From Cohaesibacteraceae bacterium (GTDB taxonomy: Bacteria; Pseudomonadota; Alphaproteobacteria; Rhizobiales; MH13): a stretch of 34,110 bases of DNA. Within the stretch, counting starts at the first letter, position 1. Each line of letters begins with the position of its first letter. Positions 1 to 9,432 of this stretch are shown here, one piece after another. Where the stretch lies: contig JANQJE010000138.1 of assembly GCA_028281795.1 (NCBI GenBank), forward strand, positions 1 to 34,110. The letters are read 5' to 3'. Made by a program: the position numbers and the translations under genes. The notes beneath the pieces are model-generated. The model did no database searches and was not told the DNA's origin. It saw only the letters and a list, made by a program, of their open reading frames with translations.

Positions 1-2097
1 GGTGAGCGCGCGCCCTGGATCCCGGCGGAAGACATTCCAATCCAGCCCGCCTATGGCGCCGCTGACACGGCAGCGTTGGACTTCATCGACGCCCCGCCCG
101 GCGCCGCGCCGTTTCAGCGCGGGCCTTATCCGACCATGTATGTGCAGCGGCCCCGGACCGTGCGCCAGTATGCCGGTTTTTCGACGGCGGAAGCTTCGAA
201 CGCCTTTTACCGGCGCAATCTTGCCGCCGGGCAAAAAGGGCTTTCGGTAGCGTTCGATCTGGCCACCCATCGCGGCTATGACAGCGACCATCCGCGGGTC
301 GCCGGTGACGTTGGCATGGCGGGCGTGGCCATCGACTCGATCCTCGACATGCGCCAGCTCTTCGATGGCATCCCGCTCGACACCATGTCAGTCTCCATGA
401 CCATGAACGGCGCGGTTTTGCCTGTTATGGCGCTCTACATCATCGCGGCGGAGGAGCAGGGCGTTGCACCAGACAAGCTGGCCGGAACCATTCAGAACGA
501 CATTCTGAAAGAGTTCATGGTCCGCAACACCTACATCTACCCACCGGCACCGTCGATGCGGATCATCTCCGACATCTTTGCCTACACCTCGGCCAACATG
601 CCGAAGTTCAACTCCATCTCGATCTCCGGTTACCACATGCAGGAAGCCGGTGCGACGGCGGATCTGGAGCTGGCCTATACGCTGGCCGATGGCATCGAAT
701 ATGCTAGGCGCGGCGTCGGCGCAGGCATGGACATCGATACATTCGCACCGCGTCTCTCCTTCTTCTGGGCCATTGGCATGAACTTCTTCATGGAGGTCGC
801 CAAGCTGCGCGCGGGCCGCCTGCTGTGGGCAAAGCTGATGCAGGATGAGTTCGCGCCGACGAATGCGAAAAGCACGGCACTGCGCACGCATTCGCAGACC
901 TCCGGCTGGTCGCTGACGGCGCAGGATGTCTACAACAATGTGATCCGCACCTGCGTGGAAGCCATGGCGGCCACACAGGGGCATACGCAGAGCCTTCACA
1001 CCAATGCACTGGACGAGGCACTCGCCCTACCCACCGACTTTTCGGCACGCATTGCCCGCAACACGCAGCTTTTCCTGCAGCAGGAATCGGGCACAACGCG
1101 CGTCATCGATCCATGGGGCGGTTCATACTTTGTCGAGCGCCTGACCCGTGATCTGGCCGACCGGGCGATGGAGCATATCACGGAGATCGAAGGGCTGGGC
1201 GGCATGGCCAAAGCCATCGAGGCGGGTATCCCGAAAATGCGGATTGAAGAAGCTGCCGCGAAGACACAGGCGCGCATCGATTCCGGTCGGCAGTCCATCA
1301 TCGGTGTTAATTGCTACAAGCCGGACCGCGAGCAGCCTATCGAGATTCTCAAGGTGGACAATGCGGCGGTGCGGCAGCAGCAGCTGGAGAAACTTGCCAG
1401 GCTGCGTGCCGAACGCGATCAGGCCACGACCGACAGAGCTTTGGAGGCCCTGGCAAACGGCGCGGCTTCGGACGGCAACTTGCTGGCCCTGTGCGTCGAT
1501 GCGGCGCGCGCTGGTGCAACCGTTGGCGAAATGTCCGATGCGATGGAAAAGGTGTTTGGCCGCCACCGGGCCGAAATCAAAGCCATTTCCGGTGTCTACA
1601 AACGGGAGGCAGGTGAAATGTCCGATGCGATCACCAAAGCTTTGGCCATGACAGATGCCTTTGAGGAAGCCGATGGCAGACGCCCGCGCATCCTGGTCGC
1701 CAAGATGGGGCAAGACGGGCACGACCGCGGACAGAAAGTCATCGCGTCCGCCTTTGCCGATATCGGCTTTGACGTGGATATCGGACCACTGTTCGCAACG
1801 CCGGAAGAGGCGGCACGGCAGGCCGTCGAAAACGACGTTCACATCGTCGGCGTCTCATCGCTGGCCGCCGGTCACCTGACGCTGGTGCCAGCGCTGAAAG
1901 GCGCGCTGGAAGCCGAAGGGCGCGGCGATATCATGATCGTCGTCGGCGGTGTAATCCCACCGCAGGATTTTGATGCGTTAAAGGACGCCGGTGCCGCGGC
2001 CATTTTCCCGCCGGGCACGGTGATTGCCGATGCAGCATGCGCTCTACTTGAGGAATTGAACATGAAGCTCGGCTATGCCCAACAGGCAGCCGAATAG
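1..2097 (+). CDS. scpA: methylmalonyl-CoA mutase, large/catalytic subunit (5' truncated by window edge)
   Basis: Frame 1 is open from base 1 ([28 protein letters not shown]...). Mutase barrel motifs plus C-terminal B12-binding motif [22 protein letters not shown] (DxHxxG). Confidence 0.95.
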   Translation, partial: GERAPWIPAEDIPIQPAYGAADTAALDFIDAPPGAAPFQRGPYPTMYVQRPRTVRQYAGFSTAEASNAFYRRNLAAGQKGLSVAFDLATHRGYDSDHPRVAGDVGMAGVAIDSILDMRQLFDGIPLDTMSVSMTMNGAVLPVMALYIIAAEEQGVAPDKLAGTIQNDILKEFMVRNTYIYPPAPSMRIISDIFAYTSANMPKFNSISISGYHMQEAGATADLELAYTLADGIEYARRGVGAGMDIDTFAPRLSFFWAIGMNFFMEVAKLRAGRLLWAKLMQDEFAPTNAKSTALRTHSQTSGWSLTAQDVYNNVIRTCVEAMAATQGHTQSLHTNALDEALALPTDFSARIARNTQLFLQQESGTTRVIDPWGGSYFVERLTRDLADRAMEHITEIEGLGGMAKAIEAGIPKMRIEEAAAKTQARIDSGRQSIIGVNCYKPDREQPIEILKVDNAAVRQQQLEKLARLRAERDQATTDRALEALANGAASDGNLLALCVDAARAGATVGEMSDAMEKVFGRHRAEIKAISGVYKREAGEMSDAITKALAMTDAFEEADGRRPRILVAKMGQDGHDRGQKVIASAFADIGFDVDIGPLFATPEEAARQAVENDVHIVGVSSLAAGHLTLVPALKGALEAEGRGDIMIVVGGVIPPQDFDALKDAGAAAIFPPGTVIADAACALLEELNMKLGYAQQAAE

Positions 2098-2100
2098 CGA

Positions 2101-2559
2101 TCAGCCCACCTCATCCCGCCGGTCGTCCAGCAATTGCCGGATGGCTGTGAGGTAACCGGTCAGGTCAACAACGGTGTCGTGATCCAGCTTTCCTCCCAGC
2201 CACCGAAACTCCGGACCGAGCGCGGCGATAGCGTCACCCCGCGCCTTCAGGCCACTCTCGGTGATGGCCACATATTTGCCCCGTCCATCCTGCGGGTTTG
2301 GCGTGATTGCGATGAAGCCCTTCTCTTCCAGCCGGCCGAGCGTCGAGGTCATCGTGCCTTTGGAGACCTGAAAAGCGTTGGCGAGTTTCAAAGGCGGCTG
2401 CGGGTCGGCGCGCTTCGACAGATGGTTCAGAAGCGAGAACTGCGCGATCGTCAGATCATGCGGCATGACGCGATGAAACATGGTGGTTGCCAACTGGTTG
2501 ATGATCCCGATCTCGTTGAACAGGCGAAAGAGCGCGGGATCATCAGGCTTGTCGGTCAT
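2101..2559 (-). CDS. MarR family transcriptional regulator
   Basis: 152 aa with winged-helix pattern (FSLLNHLSKRADPQPPLKLANAFQVSKGTMTSTLGRLEEKGFIAITPNPQDGRGKYVAIT). Start overlaps the stop of the upstream nitroreductase gene. Confidence 0.88.
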   Translation of the reverse strand: MTDKPDDPALFRLFNEIGIINQLATTMFHRVMPHDLTIAQFSLLNHLSKRADPQPPLKLANAFQVSKGTMTSTLGRLEEKGFIAITPNPQDGRGKYVAITESGLKARGDAIAALGPEFRWLGGKLDHDTVVDLTGYLTAIRQLLDDRRDEVG

Positions 2560-3761
2560 CAGGTAGTCCGAATGCGGCTCGCGGCTGGCCAGCGCGGCGA
2601 GGGGTTGATCTGCGGACCATAGCCGATCCGCGCCAGCATTTGCACCGTCTGGTCCGGACGCGCGCCAAGGACCTGTTTGGCTTCTCCGTAGAGCTCGGCA
2701 ATCTCCTCGTACTCCTGCAAAGCCTGGCTCAGAGGGTGCATATCGACGCCACGTGCAGTGGCTTCCAGATGCATGCGCACATAAGCGCGTCCCGCCGCGA
2801 TCTGCTCGGCGCGCGTATCGCCATCGCTGATCAGCCAGACATAGCCCATCGCGGAAAAGATCATCTCACGGTAAGCCTCCAGCCCTTGCTGAAAAGCGGT
2901 CGAGGACGTGTCGGCAAGCTGCTCGCGGCTGATCAGACCGCTTAGCCGGAGGGTATCGAACAAGGGGCCTGACAGGTCGATGCCGTCCGGATTGGTGATC
3001 ACTTCGGCCTTGCCGATCCGCATCAGATCGATGCTCTCCTGCAGCGTGCGCGGCGTGAACACTTCGATTTCGTGACCACGCCATGTCAGATCTCTGAGCG
3101 CCACTATCCTGTCATCTTCCAGGGTCCCGGCGGCCCGCAAACGTCCGGCTGCTCCGCTCGCTGCGAGGATTGCCTCGACGTCGAGCCCCGGAACAGGGCG
3201 CGCAAGGTCGTAAGGTTCCTTGTTGGTGTGCCGGGCCACAATTTGATCGAAAAGAGGATCGCTCTGCCCCTGGCCCACCACTAGTTGCAAACGGGCGACG
3301 GGTCGCGCGTCCAGACGGCCGTCTGGTGCCCCTTCAGGGAACAGAGCGATGCGTGTGCCATAGCCTTCCTCTGCCGCCGCCAAAGTGAAGAGTTCCAGAA
3401 AGCAGCCCAGGCTGATCGTGATTTGACGGTCGAACGGATCGGTCTCGGGCAGGCGGCGGTCGAGATCGCAGTAGAGCGTTACGATATCCCGCTCGGACAG
3501 GTCCACACTCCAAGGCTGACGGTTGTGCGCATTGGGAGCCAGTACGGCATAGGACAGGGCACGGACGCGGACATCCTCACCCTGTCCCGCTTGCGTCCAG
3601 GGATGACGGGCTTCCACCGGATCGCGGGTGGTCAGCCATGTGCCGGCACCCAGACCAGTGGCACCGGCGATCACGCCGCCGATTCCAAGAACGCGTAGAA
3701 ACTTCCGGCGCGAGAGGTCGGGCACGTTCTCCATGTTCGAGACAGGCTTCTGGTCAGGCAT
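2559..3761 (-). CDS. TAT-signal nitroreductase-family (Acg-like FMN) oxidoreductase
   Basis: N-terminal twin-arginine motif LSRRKFLRVLGIGGVIAGATGLGAG; downstream nitroreductase-like segments (NAHNRQPWSVDL). Start at 3761 preferred over 3773 because GGAG lies 6 nt upstream of the ATG at 3761. Confidence 0.75.
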   Translation of the reverse strand: MPDQKPVSNMENVPDLSRRKFLRVLGIGGVIAGATGLGAGTWLTTRDPVEARHPWTQAGQGEDVRVRALSYAVLAPNAHNRQPWSVDLSERDIVTLYCDLDRRLPETDPFDRQITISLGCFLELFTLAAAEEGYGTRIALFPEGAPDGRLDARPVARLQLVVGQGQSDPLFDQIVARHTNKEPYDLARPVPGLDVEAILAASGAAGRLRAAGTLEDDRIVALRDLTWRGHEIEVFTPRTLQESIDLMRIGKAEVITNPDGIDLSGPLFDTLRLSGLISREQLADTSSTAFQQGLEAYREMIFSAMGYVWLISDGDTRAEQIAAGRAYVRMHLEATARGVDMHPLSQALQEYEEIAELYGEAKQVLGARPDQTVQMLARIGYGPQINPSPRWPAASRIRTT

Positions 3762-3779
3762 GACGTTCTCCATCTATTT

Positions 3780-3815
3780 AGTTCTATATCAAACTATATA
3801 GTTTGACGTAGAACT
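3780..3815. promoter_or_regulatory. Large palindrome, candidate MarR operator
   Basis: AGTTCTA-TA-TCAAACTAT|ATAGTTTGA-CG-TAGAACT: 18-bp perfect inner palindrome plus 7-bp perfect outer arms, just upstream of the nitroreductase-marR operon. Confidence 0.75.
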
Positions 3816-3906
3816 TTCTATGGTAGATGTCAAATTCAAGCCGAGTTGCGCTGCTGCCGTTGTGGGCCTACATGCCAGAACCAGAGACGAACCAAGGAGC
3901 CACAGC

Positions 3907-4233
3907 ATGATCCTCACCACGACATCGCACCTGCAGGACAAGACCATCACCGACTATCGCGGGATCGTGACGGGTGAAGCGATCCTGGGGGCCAACATCT
4001 TCAAAGATCTGTTTGCCGGTATCCGCGACATTGTCGGCGGACGGTCGGCTGCTTATGAACGCGAATTGGCCAAGGCCCGCGCCATTGCCATGCAGGAGAT
4101 GCAGGAACGCGCCGAAGCCATCGGCGCCAATGCCGTCATCGGGATCGATCTGGACTATGAAACCGTCAGCGTTGGCGGCGGCGGCGGGATGCTGATGGTG
4201 TCGGCGTCGGGCACAGCGGTCACAGTGCGCTAG
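3907..4233 (+). CDS. YbjQ/UPF0145-like heavy-metal-binding domain protein
   Basis: [58 protein letters not shown]...[14 protein letters not shown] is characteristic of the family. AAGGAG Shine-Dalgarno upstream of ATG 3907. Confidence 0.9.
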   Translation: MILTTTSHLQDKTITDYRGIVTGEAILGANIFKDLFAGIRDIVGGRSAAYERELAKARAIAMQEMQERAEAIGANAVIGIDLDYETVSVGGGGGMLMVSASGTAVTVR

Positions 4234-4311
4234 ATCACGTTCGCCAAACGCCCTTTTTCTGAGCAGAGAATCCGCTACAAGGTGAGCCATAGTCAGCTTG
4301 TAGATTGCCTT

Positions 4312-4881
4312 ATGACCTTTTCCCGCCTTTGCCTTGTTGTCGTGCTCAGCGCGATGGTCGCCGCCTGTTCCGGGCGCGACGAATATGCCACGTCGTCGGT
4401 ACCCATCCAGCCAACCGCCATCCCGGGCATTGCCCTGAGCGAAACGGGCGTTGGTCTGGTGGATCAGTCCACACGCTTTGGTTCCGGTGCGATATCTGCG
4501 GCTTTGAACGGCGCGCGGGTCGAGACGGTCAATGCCACCTATGAAGGTCAGGTCATTGCCCAGCTTGCAGCTTTCGGCCCATCGGGCCTGCAGTTTGCCC
4601 GCTTCCAGGGAGCGGATGGGCGCATCTCGGCCATCCAGATCGTGTCGGAAGAGGTGCCTGGGCCGGGTGGCGCACGCGTCGGCATGACCTATCGGCAGAC
4701 CGGCGGCAATGCCATGACCTGCGAAGAAGGCAGCGGCTCCTGGACCCAGATGGCCGTCTGCCGGAGACCCGGCAGCGCGATCACCTATGTTTATTCGGTG
4801 CCCTTGTGGCGTGGCGGGGCCATGCCACGCGGCAACGATCTCAACGATGCCGTGCTCAACCGCATGATCTGGGAGCCGTGA
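4312..4881 (+). CDS. putative lipoprotein of unknown function
   Basis: Signal peptide with lipobox (MTFSRLCLVVVLSAMVAACSG). Stop overlaps the GTG start of meaB. Confidence 0.65.
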   Translation: MTFSRLCLVVVLSAMVAACSGRDEYATSSVPIQPTAIPGIALSETGVGLVDQSTRFGSGAISAALNGARVETVNATYEGQVIAQLAAFGPSGLQFARFQGADGRISAIQIVSEEVPGPGGARVGMTYRQTGGNAMTCEEGSGSWTQMAVCRRPGSAITYVYSVPLWRGGAMPRGNDLNDAVLNRMIWEP

Positions 4882-5867
4882 GCGAAGCGTCCGACCTTGA
4901 GGTCGACAGGCTGGCCAACGCTGTTCTGGCTGGCGAGCGGGCGGCCCTTGCACGCGCCATCACGCTTGTGGAATCCAAGCGGGCCGATCATCGCGACAAA
5001 GCGCGTGCACTGATCCAGACTGTTATGCCCTACACCGGGCATGCGATCCGTATCGGCGTGACAGGTGTTCCGGGCGTTGGCAAATCCACGACCATCGACA
5101 CCTTCGGTTCTATGCTGATCGAGGGCGAGCACAAGCTGGCCGTGCTTGCCGTCGATCCTTCCTCCACGCGCACGGGCGGCTCGATCCTCGGTGACAAGAC
5201 CCGCATGGCGCGGCTCGCCGCGTCCAAACAGGCCTATATCCGGCCCTCCCCCTCGGCTGGTACGCTCGGCGGCGTGACGGCCAAGTCCCGCGAGACAATC
5301 CTGCTCTGCGAAGCGGCAGGATTTGATGTCGTTCTGGTGGAGACCGTCGGCATCGGTCAATCGGAAACGGCCGTGGCCGAAATGGTGGACGTTTTCGTGG
5401 TGCTGATGCTGCCCGGTGCGGGCGATGAGTTGCAGGGCATCAAGAAAGGCGTTCTGGAGATCGCCGACATCATCACGATAAACAAGGCCGACGGCGAGAA
5501 CGCCACGGCTGCGCGCAAAGCCGCCACGCATTATCGCGCGGCGCTCGACATTCTGGCACCGACCTCCAGTGTCTGGAAACCGCCGGTCCTGACCCAGTCG
5601 GGCCTTGAAGGCGATGGGCTCGATACGTTGTGGGCAACGATTCAGGACCATCGCGCGAAGCATCAGGCGGCCGGACTTTTCGCCAAGCGCCGGACCGACC
5701 AGAACCTCGGCTGGATGCGGGACATGCTGCGCGAACGGGCGATGGAACGGCTGACCCGCGACCCGGATCTGCGGGCCGCCATCGGGCAGGCGGAAGCCCA
5801 GGTCGCCGACGGGTCGCTGGCGCCGTCCATAGCTGTTGAACAACTGGTTAAGAAAGCCGGATGGTAG
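4878..5867 (+). CDS. meaB: methylmalonyl-CoA mutase-associated GTPase MeaB (ArgK family)
   Basis: Walker A GVPGVGKST, VDPSSTRTGGSILGDKTRM, VETVGIGQSE, NKADG. GTG at 4878 gives a 4-nt overlap with the upstream gene. Confidence 0.93.
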   Translation: MSEASDLEVDRLANAVLAGERAALARAITLVESKRADHRDKARALIQTVMPYTGHAIRIGVTGVPGVGKSTTIDTFGSMLIEGEHKLAVLAVDPSSTRTGGSILGDKTRMARLAASKQAYIRPSPSAGTLGGVTAKSRETILLCEAAGFDVVLVETVGIGQSETAVAEMVDVFVVLMLPGAGDELQGIKKGVLEIADIITINKADGENATAARKAATHYRAALDILAPTSSVWKPPVLTQSGLEGDGLDTLWATIQDHRAKHQAAGLFAKRRTDQNLGWMRDMLRERAMERLTRDPDLRAAIGQAEAQVADGSLAPSIAVEQLVKKAGW

Positions 5868-5920
5868 CTGTCCCATTGTGAGACAGATGCGTCTGGCACG
5901 ACCCTTGCCCTATTCAGGGT

Positions 5921-7297
5921 ATGAAGAAACAGCCTGTCCTATCGCGGCGCAGCTTTCTGGCCGGCAGCCTGTTGGGCGCTGGTCTGACCGTTCCTGCAGC
6001 CGCCAAAGCCCAGACGCTGCTGGCGGATCTACGCGGTTCGCACGATGTCAGCACGCTCGGCGTGCGTCCCGGTGCGCTCGACAATCAGAGCGTTGCCTTT
6101 CAGCGCGCGATTGACCGCGCGGCGGCCGATGGCCAGCCGCTTTTCGTGCCTGCCGGCGATTATCTCGTTTCCAACATCGATCTGCCCTCGGGCATCACCC
6201 TTGTCGGTGTGCCCGGACGCTCGCGCATCCGCTACGCCGGTGACGGTCATCTGATGTTTGCCACCCAGGTGCGCGATGTGCGCCTGGAAGGCCTCGTTCT
6301 GGACGGCAACAACCGGCCGCTTGCCGATTATGCGCCTGCGCTGCTGCATATCTCGACCGGTGCGAACATCGCGGTGGATGACTGCATGATCCTCGGCTCG
6401 ACTAAGGATGGCGTCGTTTTCGACCGCGTGGCCGGGCGCGTGGACCACTGCACGATATCCGGCGCACGCGGTGCGGCCTTCCTGTCCAACGATGCGCAGG
6501 GCCTCTCCATTCGCGACAATGTGGTGACCGACTGTGCCGACAACGGCATTCTGGTGTATCGCTGGAACGAAGGGCGCGATGCGTCGATCATCTCCGGCAA
6601 CCGGATCGAACGCATCCGTTCGGCCTCCGGCGGCACCGGTCCGTTCGGCAACGGCATCAACGTGTTTCGCGCCGATGATGTGATGATCGCCAACAACACG
6701 ATCCATGATTGCGATTTCTCCGCCATCCGCTGCAACGCGGCCTCGAACGTTCAGATCGTCGGCAACACGTCCACGCAATCCGGCGAAGTGGCGCTGTTTG
6801 CCGAGTTCGGCTTTCAGGGTGCGATTGTCGCCAACAATGTGATCGATGGGGCAGCCAACGGGATCAGTATCGCCAACTTCCTCGATGGCGGGCGCATGGC
6901 CGTGGTGCAGGGCAACATCGTGCGCAACCTTCAGCTTCAACCCCGCTACCCGACCGGCGAGCCCTATTACGGAACCGGGATCGGCGTCGAAGCCGATACC
7001 ACCGTCATCGGCAATGTGGTGGAAGACGCGCCCTATGCTGGGATCAATGCCGGGTGGGGCCCCTATCTGCGCAACGTCATCGTCTCCCAGAACATCATTC
7101 GCCGCGCACCCATCGGCGTGACCGTCTCGGTGGTCGATGGAGTCGGGTCGAGCGTGATCTCCGACAACATCATGGATGAGACGCCCGATGGCGCCGTAGT
7201 GGGCATGCATTGGTGGGACCGCGCGACCGGCGACCTGACCAAACAGCGCTCCGTGCCGGAACCGCTGATCGTTGAGGGCAACCGGACGCTGTCCTGA
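5921..7297 (+). CDS. TAT-translocated right-handed beta-helix repeat protein (TIGR03808-like)
   Basis: N-terminal SRRSFLAGSLLGAGLTVPAAAKA TAT signal; multiple beta-helix rungs (N.I.GNTI..., NVVEDAPYAGINAG...). Confidence 0.8.
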   Translation: MKKQPVLSRRSFLAGSLLGAGLTVPAAAKAQTLLADLRGSHDVSTLGVRPGALDNQSVAFQRAIDRAAADGQPLFVPAGDYLVSNIDLPSGITLVGVPGRSRIRYAGDGHLMFATQVRDVRLEGLVLDGNNRPLADYAPALLHISTGANIAVDDCMILGSTKDGVVFDRVAGRVDHCTISGARGAAFLSNDAQGLSIRDNVVTDCADNGILVYRWNEGRDASIISGNRIERIRSASGGTGPFGNGINVFRADDVMIANNTIHDCDFSAIRCNAASNVQIVGNTSTQSGEVALFAEFGFQGAIVANNVIDGAANGISIANFLDGGRMAVVQGNIVRNLQLQPRYPTGEPYYGTGIGVEADTTVIGNVVEDAPYAGINAGWGPYLRNVIVSQNIIRRAPIGVTVSVVDGVGSSVISDNIMDETPDGAVVGMHWWDRATGDLTKQRSVPEPLIVEGNRTLS

Positions 7298-7305
7298 CAC
7301 GCGGC

Positions 7306-8478
7306 TTACGCTGCTGCCTTGAAACCCCGCTCCCGCCAGGCTTTCAGCCGTGCAACAGCCTCGTCCAGAACCTCGTCACGCTTACAGAAGCAGAAGCGCA
7401 GGAGGTGGTGTGGCGGGTTCTCCTGATAAAACGCTGACATGGGCACCGTGGTGACGCCGGCTTCGACGGTCATGCGCTGCGCCGCCTCAACATCGGAGCC
7501 AAGGCCAAGCTCGCCGATATCGGCGATCAGGAAATAGCTGCCTTCGGCTTTCAGCGTCGAGAAGCCGAGTCCTTCCAGCCCGCCCGCAAGCCTGTCGCGC
7601 TTGGCTTCCAGATCACCGGCAAGGCCCTGATAGTAGCGGTCCGGCAGATCGAGGCCGAAGGCGACCGCCTTTTGCAGATGGGGCGGGGTGGTGAAGGTGG
7701 TGTACTGGTGTGCTTTGGTGATCGGCGCAATCAGCGCCGAAGGCCCGGTGACATACCCCACCTTCCAACCGGTGAGCGAAAAGGTTTTGCCCGCCGACCC
7801 GATGCGCACGCAGCGCTCTGCCATGCCGTCCAGCGTGGCGAGCGGAACATGTTTGGCATCACCAAACACCAGATGCTCATAGACTTCGTCGCAAATCGCA
7901 TAGGCGTCGCAGGCCCGCAGCCTGGTGGCCAGACGTTCCAGTTCGTTTCGTGAAAAGACTTTGGAGGCCGGATTCAACGGGTTGTTGAGGAGCACCGCCT
8001 TGGTCTTCTCCGAGAAGGCCGCATCCAAAGCTTCATCGCGGAACGACCAGTCTGGCGGACTCAGCGCCACGGGTTTGGGAATACCGCCCGCGCGCCGGAT
8101 GAGCGGCGCATAACAGTCGTAGGACGGATCGAAGAGCACGACCTCGTCACCAGGTTCGACCAGCGCCATCAGGCAGTCCGACAGGGCTTCCGTCGCACCG
8201 GATGTGATCAGCACATCGCCTGCCTCGCGGTCGATGCCGAAGAACCGGCGCTCGTTGCGGGCCACAGCTTCGCGTAACATCGGCAAGCCCATCATCGGCG
8301 GGTACTGGTTCGGCCCCTCGATCAGCGCATCGGCGGCGGCCTGACGCACCTCCAGCGGACCATCGACATCCGGGAACCCCTGACCGAGATTGATGGCGTC
8401 ATGCTCGATCGCAAGGCGGCTCATCACCTCGAAAATGGTCGTGGGCAGACCCGTATAAAGCGGATGGGTGGAGCGCAT
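7306..8478 (-). CDS. PLP-dependent class I/II aminotransferase
   Basis: INLGQGFPD, NPLNPASKVFSRNEL, ICDEVYEHLVF, GSAGKTFSLTGWKVGY (PLP lysine). Start at M21 (MRSTHPLYTGLPTTIF) preferred to the 8538 start. Confidence 0.88.
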   Translation of the reverse strand: MRSTHPLYTGLPTTIFEVMSRLAIEHDAINLGQGFPDVDGPLEVRQAAADALIEGPNQYPPMMGLPMLREAVARNERRFFGIDREAGDVLITSGATEALSDCLMALVEPGDEVVLFDPSYDCYAPLIRRAGGIPKPVALSPPDWSFRDEALDAAFSEKTKAVLLNNPLNPASKVFSRNELERLATRLRACDAYAICDEVYEHLVFGDAKHVPLATLDGMAERCVRIGSAGKTFSLTGWKVGYVTGPSALIAPITKAHQYTTFTTPPHLQKAVAFGLDLPDRYYQGLAGDLEAKRDRLAGGLEGLGFSTLKAEGSYFLIADIGELGLGSDVEAAQRMTVEAGVTTVPMSAFYQENPPHHLLRFCFCKRDEVLDEAVARLKAWRERGFKAAA

Positions 8479-8586
8479 GGCATACCTTGCAAGACGATCT
8501 GGAACGGGGCTTTTAGCCGTATCGCTCCCAACAGGCAAAGCACGCCCTTTTCAAGCATTGCGGAATGCTGATACATCTTACGTGCT

Positions 8587-8775
8587 TTGGTGCCATCTGA
8601 ATGGATGGTGAAAAGGGAATGCGGTGCGCCGGTCCGGGGAAACCCATGGTCGGCAAATCCGCAGCTGCCCCCGCAACTGTGAGCGGCGCGGCGGATGCCT
8701 CAGCCACTGCCCGAAAAGGGCGGGAAGGCGCATCCACCGGACAACGCTGTGAGCCAGGAGACCTGCCAAGGCAAG
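8587..8775 (+). promoter_or_regulatory. Cobalamin (AdoCbl) riboswitch
   Basis: Conserved segments: GGTGCCATCTG..GGATGGTGAAAAGGGAA, GCAGCTGCCCCCGCAACTGTGA, and the B12-box-like TGAGCCAGGAGACCTGCC; lies directly upstream of cobU. Boundaries approximate. Confidence 0.93.
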
Positions 8776-8883
8776 AACGACAACCAGCCGGACGGGGTGT
8801 GCCGGGGCGGATACTGGGTTTGACTGGCAAGCCTTGCAGCGCCTCTCCCTTCACGGCTCCACAGATGGTCAGTGACGAGCCCC

Positions 8884-9432
8884 ATGGCGCAAGACAACAC
8901 GCCCTCACCTTTTTCCTGCACGCTCATTTTGGGCGGCCAGCGTTCCGGTAAGTCACGGCATGCCGAAGCGCTCTGCCGGGCGACGGAACTGGAGCGCGTC
9001 TACATCGCCACGGCGGCGGCCTATGACGATGAAATGCGCAACAGGATCGCGGACCATCGGACCATGCGGTCCGATGACGGCTGGCAGACAATCGAAGAAC
9101 AACACGACCTGGCGAGCGCGCTGGTGCGCGAGCTTGCTCCTGAGCAGATCGTCCTGGTCGACTGCCTCACCCTTTGGGTGACCAACCGGCTGCTGGCCGA
9201 TGCCAACATGAATGAGGAGTTTGACCGGCTGGAGGAGACGCTGCTTCAGCGTCGTGGTCCTGTGGTTCTGGTCTCCAATGAAACCGGCCTTGGCATCGTG
9301 CCGGACAATCCGCTTGCGCGCCGTTTCGGCGAGTATCAGGGCCGCCTCAATCAACGCATGGCCGCGCTGTCCACCCATGTCGATTTCGTTGCGGCGGGCC
9401 TGCCGCTGACTCTCAAGGAAACCGCTGAATGA
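8884..9432 (+). CDS. cobU: adenosylcobinamide kinase / adenosylcobinamide-phosphate guanylyltransferase
   Basis: LILGGQRSGKSRHAE P-loop, YIATAAAYDDEMRNRI, VLVDCLTLWVTNRL, VSNETGLGIVPDNPLAR. Start could also be 8872. Confidence 0.93.
   Translation: MAQDNTPSPFSCTLILGGQRSGKSRHAEALCRATELERVYIATAAAYDDEMRNRIADHRTMRSDDGWQTIEEQHDLASALVRELAPEQIVLVDCLTLWVTNRLLADANMNEEFDRLEETLLQRRGPVVLVSNETGLGIVPDNPLARRFGEYQGRLNQRMAALSTHVDFVAAGLPLTLKETAE

Noticed and set aside
2559-3761. Nitroreductase as BluB (DMB synthase)
   Set aside because: Tempting in a B12 island, but it carries a TAT signal and looks Acg-like; BluB is cytoplasmic and I see no supporting motif.
4791-5876. 361-aa minus-strand ORF
   Set aside because: Fully antisense to meaB.
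6029-7300. 423-aa minus-strand ORF
   Set aside because: Antisense shadow of the TAT beta-helix gene; no recognisable domain.
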